Below are positions 1-10,028 of a DNA stretch of 64,000 nt, piece by piece. Below the pieces are notes generated by a model, which worked only from the letters and a program-made list of their open reading frames with translations, was not told the DNA's origin and made no database searches. Source of the DNA: Yoonia sp. GPGPB17 (GTDB taxonomy: Bacteria; Pseudomonadota; Alphaproteobacteria; Rhodobacterales; Rhodobacteraceae); contig NZ_JATACI010000002.1 of assembly GCF_037892195.1 (NCBI RefSeq), positions 434,001 through 498,000 on the forward strand, written 5' to 3'. The number at the start of each line of letters is the position of its first letter. Position 1 is the first letter of the stretch. The translations under genes were made by a program, and so were the position numbers.

Positions 1-714
1 CGCTCGAAATGCAAGACGCAGGGGCCGACATCATTGATGTGGGTGGCGAAAGCACGCGACCGGGGGCCGCAGAGGTTCATGTGACTGATGAGATTGCCCG
101 CACAGCCCCTGTGATTGCTGCGATCCGCGCCGAAAGCGGCGTGCCGATCTCGATTGATACACGCAAATCGCAGGTGGGTATGGCAGCCTTGGAAGCCGGG
201 GCAACGCTCGTCAATGACGTTGCTGCGTTTACTTTTGACCCTGAACTGGCAAGTGTCGCGGCCAAATCCAATGCGCCTGTCTGCATGATGCATGCGCAAG
301 GCTCACCCGAGACGATGCAAGATGACCCCAGCTATGAAGACGTGCTGCTGGATGTTTATGATTTTCTGAGCGAGCGGGTGGATGCGGCGGTGGCCATGCG
401 GCATCCCACGCAATCAAATCGTGGTCGACCCCGGTATCGGCTTTGGCAAAACGCTGGAGCACAACCTGGCCCTGTTGCGTGGTATCGCGATTTTTCATGC
501 ACTGGGTTGTCCCGTCCTGCTTGGTGCGTCGCGCAAGCGGTTCATCGGCACCCTGGGTGGGGGCAATGATGCCAGCGACCGGGTCGGCGGATCTGTGGCA
601 GTCGCGCTTTTTGCGGCAAGGCAGGGCGTGCAAATCCTGCGGGTTCACGATATATTCGCCACCAAACAAGCATTAGACTTGGAATGGGCCATTGGCGGGG
701 CAGCAATGACATGA
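1..714 (+). CDS. folP: Dihydropteroate synthase, 5'-partial, frameshifted
   Basis: This enzyme condenses p-aminobenzoate with hydroxymethyl-dihydropterin diphosphate in cytosolic folate synthesis. The gene enters from the left edge of the window, so its N-terminus is missing. Family motifs appear in order: [20 protein letters not shown], then [17 protein letters not shown] and a final VHDI. The first three and the last three lie in different frames. Joining them needs removal of one base near 394-399, giving a DAAVA-CGIPRNQ junction. The stop overlaps the glmM start in an ATGA, so the two genes are translationally coupled, a common folP-glmM arrangement. Because folP is normally essential, the frameshift is probably a sequence error. 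Identity is certain; the integrity of the reading frame is not. Confidence 0.93.
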
Positions 715-2054
715 CACGAAAATTCTTTGGGACTGACGGTGTACGCGGCAAGGCAAACACCTATCCGATGACGGCTGATATGGCGCTTAAGATTGGCGCG
801 GCAGCGGGACGTTACTTTCGCAACGACGGGTCTAACGGGCACCGGGTTGTGATCGGGAAAGACACCCGGTTGTCTGGCTATATGTTTGAGAACGCTTTGA
901 CTGCTGGCCTGACAAGCACGGGCATGAATGTTCTGTTGTTTGGACCAATCCCGACACCGGCAGTTGGATTGCTAACGACATCAATGCGGGCCGATCTCGG
1001 CATTATGATCTCGGCCAGCCATAACCCGCACCATGACAATGGGATCAAATTCTTCGGCCCGGACGGCTTTAAGCTGTCAGATGAGGCTGAGGCGGAAATC
1101 GAAACGCTGATCGCTGGTGAGATTGAGCCAGCGCAGGCGCAAAACATTGGCCGTGCCAAACGTATTGACGACGGCAGGTTCCGCTATGCTGAACGGATCA
1201 AGGCGACCTTTCCGGCAGGCATGCGCCTTGATGGTCTGAAAGTTGTGATTGATTGCGCCAATGGCGCGGCCCACCGCGTCGCACCAGAGGTGCTTTGGGA
1301 ATTGGGCGCGACTGTGATCCCGGTAGGGGTCAGCCCGGATGGGTTCAACATCAATGACGGGTGTGGGTCAACGAACCCCTCAGCCGCTGCCGAAACCATC
1401 CTGCGCGAAGGTGCGCATGTGGGCATCTGCCTTGATGGCGATGCCGACAGGGTGATGATCTTGGATGAAAACGGACAGGTTGCTGACGGTGACCAGTTGA
1501 TGGCCTTGATGGCGGGCCGTTGGGCCGATCAAGAGCGGTTGAAAGGCGGGACCTTGGTGGCAACTGTCATGTCCAATCTTGGGCTCGAACGCTATCTGGA
1601 CCAGCGCGGCCTGCATCTTGAGCGTACCGCCGTTGGTGACCGCTACGTGGTTGAGGCGATGCGTGCAAATGGCTGGAACCTGGGAGGAGAGCAGTCGGGC
1701 CATATCGTGATGACCGACTATGCGACAACCGGTGATGGTCTGCTGGCTGGTCTGCAGTTCCTCGCTGCGATGATCGAGACAGATAAGCCTGCCAGTGCGC
1801 TCACCAGAAGCTTTGAGACTGTGCCGCAAATGCTTAAGAATGTGCGCTATGCGGCGGGGCGCGATCCGCTGGGTGTTGAACTGGTCAAGAAATCGATCGC
1901 TGATGCCGAAAACAAGCTTATGGGCAAGGGGCGCCTGTTGATCCGCAAGTCTGGCACAGAGCCGCTGATCCGGGTCATGGCCGAATGCGAAGACGACGAC
2001 CTGCTCGCACAGGTCGTCGATGGGATCGTCGCAGAGGTTGAGGCGGCGGTTTAA
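711..2054 (+). CDS. glmM: Phosphoglucosamine mutase
   Basis: GlmM converts glucosamine-6-phosphate to glucosamine-1-phosphate in the cytosol, feeding UDP-GlcNAc for peptidoglycan and lipid A. The 447-residue product matches the family length. It begins [13 protein letters not shown], carries the phosphoserine loop ISASHNP (active Ser at about residue 103), the metal-binding DGDADR, the sugar-binding GEQSGH and the C-terminal phosphate-binding RKSGTEP. The start at 711 was chosen over an in-frame ATG at 684 because the protein family begins there and because it overlaps the folP stop by ATGA. The gene converges with the TerB-like gene with only a few bases between stops, so there is no room for a separate terminator. 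Confidence 0.97.
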   Translation: MTRKFFGTDGVRGKANTYPMTADMALKIGAAAGRYFRNDGSNGHRVVIGKDTRLSGYMFENALTAGLTSTGMNVLLFGPIPTPAVGLLTTSMRADLGIMISASHNPHHDNGIKFFGPDGFKLSDEAEAEIETLIAGEIEPAQAQNIGRAKRIDDGRFRYAERIKATFPAGMRLDGLKVVIDCANGAAHRVAPEVLWELGATVIPVGVSPDGFNINDGCGSTNPSAAAETILREGAHVGICLDGDADRVMILDENGQVADGDQLMALMAGRWADQERLKGGTLVATVMSNLGLERYLDQRGLHLERTAVGDRYVVEAMRANGWNLGGEQSGHIVMTDYATTGDGLLAGLQFLAAMIETDKPASALTRSFETVPQMLKNVRYAAGRDPLGVELVKKSIADAENKLMGKGRLLIRKSGTEPLIRVMAECEDDDLLAQVVDGIVAEVEAAV

Positions 2055-2058
2055 CGGT

Positions 2059-2913
2059 TTACGCTGGTGCGGGTTGGCCCGCACCGCCACCGACGACTTC
2101 TTGCAGAAGCGCGGATACCGTGCCGCCATCCATCCTCATGGCCTGCGCCAATCCTCCCACAAAGGCTTTTTCCTTGCCATCCAAGCGACCGTCTGCGGCG
2201 ACCACCATCAAGACCGCCCGCATCATATCCAGTTGCTCAAGCTTGCTGCGATTTTTGACCAGGCGCGCGAACCCTTTGGCCTCAAGTTTTTCTTCGGCCA
2301 GTTGCGCCATCTGCTTGACCAAGTCCAGCGAGAATGCTTCACCTGTAATTTCCTGGGCGGTACGTTGGATCATTTCGACCTCTGAGGGGGCGATGTACCC
2401 ATCTGCTTTGGCTGCATGGCACATAGCATCCAGAATGGATTGAGCCGCCGGTGAGGCATGCGACACCATGCTCATCCGCTGTTTCCGGCGCTTTTGGACC
2501 TGCAAAGCTTTCACACCTGCAAAGGCGAGAAGGGCGGCCAATGCACCAAGCCCCCAAAACCCTTCGGCAAGTTTACCCAGGGCCAGTTTGGGTGTTGCTG
2601 GAATCCCTTTGGGGATCATGCCAGCGGCTTGTGCCGAGAGCAGGTCTTCGCTGCTCATGGCATAATATTGGTCAGTCTGACAGTTATCTTCTGCAAGGGC
2701 ATAGCCTTCCAGCGTACGCCAGACATTCACAAAAATAACCGCGCGTGTAGTCACCAGATGGCACAATGCCAGCGGCGCGCCATTATCGTCCATTTCGGTT
2801 GCACTGACGAAAAGCATACTCTGTGTGGTGCTATAGCTTCCACGCGCTTCAGCTTGGGTGGCTGCTGCCGCGGTAAGAAAGGCGGCAAACAAGCCGATGA
2901 ACAGGTGACGCAT
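2059..2913 (-). CDS. Exported membrane protein with TerB-like C-terminal domain
   Basis: The 284-residue product has an N-terminal signal peptide (about residues 1-23, ending in an Ala-rich AEA region). An extracytoplasmic segment of about 90 residues with two cysteines follows, then a single transmembrane helix near residues 118-138, a basic KRRKQR stop-transfer motif, and a C-terminal helical domain. That last part (about 150-270) contains paired acidic helices, with ADGYIAPSEVEMI and ADGRLDGKEKAF, typical of the TerB/DUF533-like fold. TerB-type domains are associated with membrane stress and metal-linked systems, but no specific role can be assigned. No other ter genes are present. The next gene upstream on the same strand is separate, so it is probably monocistronic. 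Confidence 0.7.
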   Translation of the reverse strand: MRHLFIGLFAAFLTAAAATQAEARGSYSTTQSMLFVSATEMDDNGAPLALCHLVTTRAVIFVNVWRTLEGYALAEDNCQTDQYYAMSSEDLLSAQAAGMIPKGIPATPKLALGKLAEGFWGLGALAALLAFAGVKALQVQKRRKQRMSMVSHASPAAQSILDAMCHAAKADGYIAPSEVEMIQRTAQEITGEAFSLDLVKQMAQLAEEKLEAKGFARLVKNRSKLEQLDMMRAVLMVVAADGRLDGKEKAFVGGLAQAMRMDGGTVSALLQEVVGGGAGQPAPA

Positions 2914-2990
2914 GAAGAACTCCTAAAGTTGTATTTATTCAGGAGTGATCGTGCAATGTGGTCACTTTATGATCAAAAGGGTATTTAACG

Positions 2991-3890
2991 CTAGGTGAAC
3001 AAAAGCTTTTTCAGCCCCAGCCATTGGCTGATCGCAAGCCCAACCAGAATGAGGCCGAGTGCCACGAAAAAGCGCAAAGGCAGGCCTTCGCTTAACACCA
3101 ACGCTCCGAATACCATGGACCACAGTGGCACCTGATAGTTCACCAACGTCATAAAGATCGCGCCCGCTGATCGTATGGTTGCCACGCGGATCAGGGCGGC
3201 CAGCGCTGTCGGGATGAACCCCAGCACAATGATTGCGATGGTCGGGCGTGTGTCACCCGCGCTTGGGACACCTTCAAAGATCAGCATTGCCGGGATCAAT
3301 GCAGCCGCACCAACTGTCAGCAAAAGGGCCGCCATCGTGATCGGGTCAATCGGCGGGCAGCGCCGTGTCATGATGCTGGACACCGCATAAGAAATGGATG
3401 CTGCAATACAGGCTAGCTGGCCCAGCGGCTCCCACCCCGTTCCGAGCCGCAACACACCGGGGCCGATCAAAAAGATTGCACCAGTAAATCCTAGCATGAC
3501 ACCGAGCGTGTTCCGCAGGCTCATCTTTTCGTCAGTAAAGATATGTGCAAGTGGCAGCACGAATAGTGGAAGTGCCGCCATTGAGATACCGGCAAAGGCG
3601 GATGGTACGTATTGCTGCCCCCAACTGAGCAGTGCGAAGGGCAGGGCGGTGTTCAGCAGCCCAATGGCGATCAGATAGCGGCGCATGGTTGGTGTGAAAT
3701 CCGGCAATGGACGCTTGAGAATTACCATCAAAGCGAGCAACGCGACCGCGCCCAAAGTCGTGCGCGCGCAGGCAACCGTCAATGGGCCGTAGCCTTCCAA
3801 CGCAATTGCAACGACCATGAAAGTCGCACCCCAGATCAATCCAAGCGCTGCGATGGAAAGCCAGTTTGCCGGGGTTGGTTGCGACGTCAT
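2991..3890 (-). CDS. EamA/DMT-family inner-membrane permease
   Basis: The 299-residue hydrophobic protein has about ten transmembrane helices arranged as two EamA repeats. The first repeat begins LGLIWGATFMVVAIAL and the second starts around residue 150 (LGQLACIAASISYAVSS). It ends with a short basic tail. Members of the drug/metabolite transporter superfamily export amino acids or other small metabolites, and the substrate cannot be predicted from sequence. It lies just downstream of ilvC on the same strand, but the strong hairpin at 3910-3937 separates the two. A branched-chain amino-acid link is therefore only a guess. Confidence 0.85.
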   Translation of the reverse strand: MTSQPTPANWLSIAALGLIWGATFMVVAIALEGYGPLTVACARTTLGAVALLALMVILKRPLPDFTPTMRRYLIAIGLLNTALPFALLSWGQQYVPSAFAGISMAALPLFVLPLAHIFTDEKMSLRNTLGVMLGFTGAIFLIGPGVLRLGTGWEPLGQLACIAASISYAVSSIMTRRCPPIDPITMAALLLTVGAAALIPAMLIFEGVPSAGDTRPTIAIIVLGFIPTALAALIRVATIRSAGAIFMTLVNYQVPLWSMVFGALVLSEGLPLRFFVALGLILVGLAISQWLGLKKLLFT

Positions 3891-3909
3891 GATATGTCCT
3901 TTGAGGCAA

Positions 3910-3937
3910 GAAGGCCCGGGATGTGTCCCGGGCCTTC
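3910..3937 (-). terminator. GC-rich hairpin downstream of ilvC
   Basis: Perfect 12-base arms GAAGGCCCGGGA and TCCCGGGCCTTC enclose a four-base loop (TGTG). The hairpin lies between the ilvC stop and the EamA gene start, followed on the minus strand by a short, weak T-tract. It probably ends most ilvC transcripts and may allow some read-through. Confidence 0.7.
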
Positions 3938-3946
3938 TTTGGCGTA

Positions 3947-3966
3947 TGGTGGATCATGATCCACCA
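3947..3966. repeat. Perfect palindrome with GGTGGATC core
   Basis: A perfect 20-base palindrome (half-site TGGTGGATCA) lies between the ilvC stop and its terminator hairpin. The same GGTGGATC...GATCCACC core recurs at 59772-59797, also at a gene end. It could be a transcription-end structure or a dispersed palindromic repeat. Confidence 0.6.
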
Positions 3967-3976
3967 CATATGTCGA

Positions 3977-5032
<1,056 letters not shown>

Positions 5033-5097
5033 TTATAGCGTTTAGGGTGTAATTTTGAGTTTTGATATCTATTTAATTTGCATTTTATGAGGATTGT

Positions 5098-5118
5098 TAT
5101 TCTCTAAAATAAAGAATA
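5098..5118. promoter_or_regulatory. Candidate Lrp-type operator
   Basis: TATTCT and AGAATA form an exact 6-base inverted repeat with nine A/T-rich bases between them. It sits 11 bases before the chosen start of the first Lrp/AsnC gene, in the ilvC-lrp divergent region. Size and A/T-rich centre fit Lrp-family boxes; autoregulation is inferred. Confidence 0.45.
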
Positions 5119-5129
5119 CTAGTGTTTCT

Positions 5130-5585
5130 ATGCTTGATGACGTTGATCGCCGCCTTTTGCGCCTTTTGCAGGCAGACCCCGCAAGGGGCGCGCCTGATTT
5201 GGCGGATGAAACGGGGCTGACCGCTGCGCGGGTGACCCGCCGCATGGATCGCATGCGTGAAGCCCGGATTGTCCAAGGCAGCTATGCCATCATCAATTGG
5301 TCGGCTCTGGGCTATGCTGTGTCGGTGAGCTTACGGATCACATTGGACAAAACGGTGTCTCGCGCTTTTGACGATTTCATCGCCGCCGCGCGACAGGTGC
5401 CAGAGGTGATTGAGATACAGACCTTTCTGGGCCGCGTCGATGTGCGGCTTTCGCTGATCGCCAAGGACTTGCCGGACTATCAGCGCATTTACCGCGAGCA
5501 GGTTCTAACGCTGCCACATATCGCTGATATCGAAGCTCTGATGACGGTTGCGACCGTGAAATCCGATGAAAGCCTGCCGCTATGA
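5130..5585 (+). CDS. Lrp/AsnC-family transcriptional regulator (first of pair)
   Basis: This 151-residue protein has the standard Lrp/AsnC layout. An N-terminal winged helix-turn-helix (LDDVDRRLLRLLQADPARG to about residue 60) is joined to a C-terminal RAM/ligand-sensing domain, where VPEVIEIQTFLGRVDVRL is a typical strand-helix region. These regulators bind amino acids and act as dimers or octamers. The ATG at 5130 was preferred to an in-frame TTG at 5094 because family members begin with LDDxDRxLL. The gene overlaps the next Lrp/AsnC gene by ATGA, so the two are co-translated and could form hetero-oligomers. It is divergent from ilvC, its most likely target. Confidence 0.9.
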   Translation: MLDDVDRRLLRLLQADPARGAPDLADETGLTAARVTRRMDRMREARIVQGSYAIINWSALGYAVSVSLRITLDKTVSRAFDDFIAAARQVPEVIEIQTFLGRVDVRLSLIAKDLPDYQRIYREQVLTLPHIADIEALMTVATVKSDESLPL

Positions 5586-6034
5586 CGCTGGATCAGCTGG
5601 ATTTCGCGATTTTGCGAGCGTTGTCAGTCAGCGCGGATCAGTCGACGAAACAGCTTGGGCAAAAGCTAGGTTTGAGCCAGCCAGCGACGTGGCGGCGTGT
5701 GAAGCGGCTGCAAGATGCAGGTATCATTGCGGGGCGTAGACTGGCGTTGGACGCCGAAAAGGTGGGTTTTGGCGTTACGGTGTTTCTGGGCGTTAAGCTG
5801 GCGACAAAGGGTCGGGTGAGCCTTGAGGATTTTGAGCGCGCCATTGGCGCAATTCCTGAAGTGCAAACGGTTGATCATGTTCTGGGGCTTTATGACTATC
5901 GCCTCCGTGTCGTTGCGCGTGATCTGGCCGATTTCGAACGGGTTCTGCGCCGCCGTATCATGACAATGCCGGGGGTCGGAGATGTTGAGGCCAATGTGCT
6001 GTTATCCGAGGAGCGCAGGCCAGGGCCGATTTAG
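5582..6034 (+). CDS. Lrp/AsnC-family transcriptional regulator (second of pair)
   Basis: This 150-residue Lrp/AsnC protein has an N-terminal HTH (LDFAILRALSVSADQSTKQLGQ, with a recognition helix near LSQPATWRRVKRL). A RAM-like domain follows from about residue 70 (IGAIPEVQTVDHVLGLYDYRL). It begins inside the stop codon of the preceding Lrp gene (ATGA overlap), indicating tight coupling. It differs clearly from its partner in sequence, so this is an old pair rather than a recent duplication. Tandem AsnC-like proteins can work together, and here the neighbour ilvC suggests sensing of a branched-chain amino acid. The ligand is unknown. Confidence 0.9.
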   Translation: MTLDQLDFAILRALSVSADQSTKQLGQKLGLSQPATWRRVKRLQDAGIIAGRRLALDAEKVGFGVTVFLGVKLATKGRVSLEDFERAIGAIPEVQTVDHVLGLYDYRLRVVARDLADFERVLRRRIMTMPGVGDVEANVLLSEERRPGPI

Positions 6035-6165
6035 TCACCACTCTGACGCCTATCGGAAATTCAGCCGCAGAAAATTGGCCGATCGCTGCGACGGTATACC
6101 AAGATAGGCTTTGCCTTCGGCGGCGCGCCCCATTAGCCATCAGGTCAAAGACGGAGGATTTTCCT

Positions 6166-7293
6166 ATGGACGGCGCACATTCACCAGTTGACCCAGATGA
6201 GCTGCTTGAGTTTTCGGTGGTCTTTACGGACCGCTCTTTGAATCACATGTCAAAGGCATTTCAGAATGTGATGACCGATATTTCTGAGATGCTTTGTGAG
6301 GTCTATAACGCCGATCACGTTGCATTGATCCCCGGTGGCGGCACCTACGGGATGGAGGCCGTCGCCCGCCAGTTTGGTGCAGATTCTCACGCTTTTGTCG
6401 TTCGCAACGGGTGGTTTTCCTATCGTTGGAGCCAGATTTTTGAGGCGGGCGACTTCACCGCGAAAACGACCGTGATGAAGGCCCGACAAGCCGGAAATGA
6501 CACCCGCGCCCCCTTCGCCCCGGCACCCATCGAAGATGTGATAGCGGCGATCAGAGAGACGAAACCTGACGTCGTCTTTGCGCCCCATGTTGAAACCTCT
6601 GCCGGGATCATCCTGCCAGACGACTATATTAAGGAACTGGCCGATGCCGCCCGTGAGGTCGGTGCGCTGATGGTGCTGGATTGCATCGCATCGGGCTGCG
6701 CCTGGGTTGATATGAAGGCAACCGGCGTTGATGTCCTGATCTCGGCCCCGCAAAAGGGCTGGTCTTCGACGCCCTGCGCCGGGCTGGTCATGATGTCTGA
6801 ACGCGCCGTGGCACGTATGGCTGAGACGACATCGAACTCATTCTCTGTCGACCTCAAAAAATGGCACAGCATCATGCAGGCCTACCTGAACGGCGGCCAT
6901 GCCTATCACGCAACGATGCCAACGGACGGGTTACGTGCCTTCCGTGACACGATGTTGGAAACCCGCGCTTTTGGCTTTGAACGGCTGAAAGCGGCGCAAT
7001 GGGCTTTGGGCAACGGCGTCCGCAAGGTGTTAGCGGAAAAAGGGATACGCTCTGTCGCTGCTGAAGGCTATGGCGCGCCGGGTGTTGTTGTCAGCTACAC
7101 GGATGATCCGGATATTCAGAACGGATCAAAGTTTGCCGCCGAAGGTATGCAGATTGCCGCCGGTGTCCCGCTGCAGTGTGATGAGCCCGATGACTTCCGC
7201 ACATTCCGCCTGGGGCTGTTTGGGCTGGATAAGCTGTATGATGTGGATGCGACGCTGGGCCGGTTGGTTCCGGTCCTGAACAAAGTGCTCTAG
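6166..7293 (+). CDS. Class V aminotransferase (alanine/serine-glyoxylate type)
   Basis: The 375-residue PLP enzyme has the class V fold. It shows the PLP phosphate-binding GGGTYGMEAVARQF near residue 57, the cofactor aspartate in VLDCIASG (about 172) and the Schiff-base lysine in SAPQKGWSS (Lys at about 197). This subgroup moves amino groups between alanine, serine or a related amino acid and glyoxylate or pyruvate in the cytosol. The ATG at 6166 follows a purine-rich GGAGGA stretch at a suitable distance. The neighbouring genes do not narrow the substrate, and phosphonate aminotransferases share the same fold. It converges with the ubiH-like gene, the stops overlapping by a few bases. Confidence 0.85.
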   Translation: MDGAHSPVDPDELLEFSVVFTDRSLNHMSKAFQNVMTDISEMLCEVYNADHVALIPGGGTYGMEAVARQFGADSHAFVVRNGWFSYRWSQIFEAGDFTAKTTVMKARQAGNDTRAPFAPAPIEDVIAAIRETKPDVVFAPHVETSAGIILPDDYIKELADAAREVGALMVLDCIASGCAWVDMKATGVDVLISAPQKGWSSTPCAGLVMMSERAVARMAETTSNSFSVDLKKWHSIMQAYLNGGHAYHATMPTDGLRAFRDTMLETRAFGFERLKAAQWALGNGVRKVLAEKGIRSVAAEGYGAPGVVVSYTDDPDIQNGSKFAAEGMQIAAGVPLQCDEPDDFRTFRLGLFGLDKLYDVDATLGRLVPVLNKVL

Positions 7294-8479
7294 CTGGCAC
7301 CCAGCCCCATCTGCATCAGCGTGCGGCGCATTGGGGCAATCCCGTAAAGCGCCTCGATCCCTTTGGTGCGCAGTGCTTGCATTGTGGGGTCGCCTGCGAT
7401 GGATGCCCTGTTCAGGGCATCAATGCCGGTCACCCGCAATTTAACATCCGGATGTCGTTTGCGCGCATAGGCGTCCAGCATTGCTGGCGCGCCCAAGTCG
7501 GCGGGATGGGCAACGGCCAGATCAAGCAGGCATGACAGATCGCGCAGTGACATGTTCAAACCCTGTGCGCCAATGGGCGGCACGACATGCGCTGCCTCGG
7601 CCACCAACGCGATGCGGGGGGCGGTTAGCGCATCTGCGATCTGGCTGATGATTGGCCAGACACTGCGGCGGCTGGCGAGTTTGAGTGGGCCATAAAGAAA
7701 AGCAGAGCGGTCGTTGGCCGCGGTCTCAAATGCATCCGCATCAAGTGCGGCAAGCCGATTGGCTTCGGCCCCATGTTCCATCCATACCACGGCAGAGCAC
7801 GGCTTACCTTCATGATCGGGCAGTGGCACGAGGGTGAAAGGCCCGCCGGAACGATGAATTTCGGTTGAAACATTGCCGTGCGGCGCATCATGGGTCACCG
7901 CAAAGGTCACTGCCTTCTGTCCGTAGCGCATTGTTTTGACGCCGATTCCGGCGGCCTGGCGTACCGCAGAGTCGCGCCCGTCAGCCCCGATCACGAGCTT
8001 TGCCACCAGTTGGGTGTTATCCGTCAGCGTGACGATGGCCTCGTGGCTGCGCGCCAACATAAGCTTGAAACCAACACCAGTTCGAAAGTCGACATTGGGC
8101 AAGTCGGCCAGCCGCGCCACCATCTCGCGGCGCAAGAGCCAGTTCGGCAGGTTCCAGCCAAAGGGTAGGTCCGAGATATCGGCGGCGTTGAAGTCGCGGG
8201 TGACATGAGCTTTGGTCCCAATGTCCACGATGCGCATGACCTGCAGTGGCGCCGCATGCGGTTCAAGGCGGGTCCAAAGGCCCGCAGCCTCAAGAAATTG
8301 TTGTGCAGGTTGCAGAAATGCGGTGGTGCGCAGGTCAGATCCTGCGGCATCACTTGTTGTGATTGGGGGGTAGGGTCGATGATGGTGACGTTGAATCCAG
8401 CCGTTCCGAATGCCGCCGCAGCGGTCAGCCCTGCGACCCCGCCATCAGCAATCACGATATCAGTTGAACTGCGTTCCAT
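7290..8479 (-). CDS. UbiH/UbiF-family FAD hydroxylase, frameshifted
   Basis: This flavin monooxygenase family hydroxylates the ubiquinone ring at the inner membrane. The N-terminal FAD region DIVIADGGVAGLTAAAAFG, the middle GADGRDSAVRQAAGI motif and the C-terminal PPIGAQGLNMSLRDLS motif together define the family over about 396 residues. The first part lies in another frame from the rest. A seventh C in the run at 8365-8370 (G on the plus strand) would restore a continuous protein, so one base has probably been lost from a homopolymer. The first glycine of the FAD GxGxxG motif reads as aspartate (ADGGVAG), which could be a second base error or a real change. Which ring position it hydroxylates is not clear. 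Confidence 0.85.
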
Positions 8480-8517
8480 AGGGAAGACATATGCCTCTGG
8501 GCGCTGGGCGGAAAGGG

Positions 8518-9165
8518 CTAGCGGACCAGCTGCGACAAGAAATCCGTCAGGTGATCTGTGTGATGGTGAATGTGATCGGCGTCGTGCGGGTCTTCATGCA
8601 CATGAACGGTTCGCATCCCCAAGGCATGCGGCACGGCGAGGTTACGTGCTTCATCCTCGAACATGGCGGATTTTTTCGGTGTGATTCCATCTTTGGTAAA
8701 GACGGCTGAAAAAGCGTCATGTGTGGGTTTCGGTTTAAAGTCAGCGTGTTCGACGCCGTACACCGCATCAAACTGACGGGTGAGACCACGGGCCGATAGC
8801 ACGCGTTTGGCGTGATTGTGTGATCCGTTTGTGAACACGATCTTGCGTCCGGGCAGGTTCTGGATTGCTGTCCCTAGCGCTTCATCCTCTTCCAGGTGAG
8901 AGATATCGATATCATGCACATCAGCGAGAAAGTGATGTGGATCGACATCGTGATGTTCGATAAGCCCAGTCAGAGTCGATCCATACTCGGTCCAATAGTC
9001 CGCACACAGCTTGAGGGCGCGGGTCGGATCAAGCCCTGTCAATCGGGTTACATATGCCGAGAACCGCACGTCCATCAGACCGAACAGATCGGCAGACGGC
9101 GGGTAAAGCGTGTTGTCGAGATCGAAAACCCATGTGTCCACATGGGCAAAATGCCTGGCTACCAT
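8518..9165 (-). CDS. HAD-family pyrimidine 5'-nucleotidase-like phosphatase
   Basis: The 215-residue protein is a HAD-superfamily hydrolase. Motif I is VFDLDNTLYPP, with the nucleophile and acid aspartates near residues 16-18. Motif II is VFTNGSHNHAKRVL near residue 110, and the acidic motif near residue 165 is SAMFEDEARNLAVP. This combination and length are those of the pyrimidine 5'-nucleotidase subfamily, which dephosphorylates nucleoside monophosphates in the cytosol; other small phosphoesters are possible. It is separated from the ubiH-like gene by a short gap on the same strand and is divergent from the GntR gene, so the shared 100-bp region at 9166-9266 holds both promoters. Confidence 0.8.
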   Translation of the reverse strand: MVARHFAHVDTWVFDLDNTLYPPSADLFGLMDVRFSAYVTRLTGLDPTRALKLCADYWTEYGSTLTGLIEHHDVDPHHFLADVHDIDISHLEEDEALGTAIQNLPGRKIVFTNGSHNHAKRVLSARGLTRQFDAVYGVEHADFKPKPTHDAFSAVFTKDGITPKKSAMFEDEARNLAVPHALGMRTVHVHEDPHDADHIHHHTDHLTDFLSQLVR

Positions 9166-9266
9166 GCGCGCAGATTACGGGCTGTGCCGGTTGGGCGCAA
9201 TCGCTTTGGCTTGATTGCGGGGCACGCGGGGGCGTATGGTTAGCCAAGCACGAAAGGTACCATCCA

Positions 9267-9920
9267 ATGCAAGACCAACGCGCGTCCCAGAAAGACGCTT
9301 ATGCCCTAATCCTGGAAGCGATTGATAGTCACGTCTACAAACCCGGTGACCGGTTGGTGGAAAGTGAGTTGGCTGAGAGGTTCGGCGTCTCGCGCACCCC
9401 GATCCGCGAAGCATTGCAGCGGCTTGAGACACAATCATTACTGACGCGCGATGGGCGGTCGTTGATTGTGGCGTCACTGGATCATTCGCAGTTGTCCGAG
9501 CTTTACGTGGTGCGTGGTGAGCTGGAAGGGCTGGCCGCCCGGCTCGCCGCACGTCATGCCGCCCCGGAAGAGGTGAAGGTACTGCGCGACATGCTGGATG
9601 CTGATCTGCAACTGGTTGGTGATCCCAAGGCATTGAGCCGTGCGAACCGTCGCTTTCACAAGCAAATCCATCTTGCGTCGCACAATCGCTTTCTGGTGCA
9701 GCAGCTGGATTTGGTACACCGGTCCATGGCGCTTTTGGCGACAACATCAATTGCGGCTGAGGGGCGCGGAAATGAGACGTTGCAGGAACATGCGGCCATC
9801 GTTTCCGCGATTGAAGCAGGCGATGGCGATGCCGCATATCAAGCATTGCGCGACCACATCTCAAAGGCCTTTGTCACCCGCCTGAAATTGGACGCCGAAG
9901 CGGTGGAAGCTGCAGAATAG
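9267..9920 (+). CDS. GntR/FadR-family (FCD) transcriptional regulator
   Basis: The 217-residue protein has an N-terminal GntR winged helix (residues about 8-70, with GDRLVESELAERFGVSRTPIREALQRLE). A C-terminal all-helical FCD ligand-binding domain begins near residue 80. Its metal or ligand histidines are visible in NRRFHKQIHLASHN and in LQEHAAIVSAIEAGD. The ATG at 9267 follows AAAGG and starts at the usual point before the HTH; the frame is open further upstream but without family similarity. FCD-type regulators normally sense organic acids. No obvious target operon is adjacent, as the flanks are a phosphatase gene and carA, so its regulon is unknown. Confidence 0.88.
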   Translation: MQDQRASQKDAYALILEAIDSHVYKPGDRLVESELAERFGVSRTPIREALQRLETQSLLTRDGRSLIVASLDHSQLSELYVVRGELEGLAARLAARHAAPEEVKVLRDMLDADLQLVGDPKALSRANRRFHKQIHLASHNRFLVQQLDLVHRSMALLATTSIAAEGRGNETLQEHAAIVSAIEAGDGDAAYQALRDHISKAFVTRLKLDAEAVEAAE

Positions 9921-10028
9921 CCCAACTGCAGCCCACTTAACCAAAAGTGCACGGAACCAACCTTAACACGTCAACTCACAACCGACGGTTCCGTAGCTGC
10001 AATTTGATACAAATAGGTTAAATGACCG

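Noticed and set aside
1380..2129. Open frame of 249 codons on the minus strand inside glmM
   Set aside because: Pure shadow of glmM; its residues show no domain or signal, and glmM is intact.
3945..3970. Palindrome considered as an insertion sequence end
   Set aside because: No transposase, no target-site duplication and only 20 bases long; kept as a repeat.
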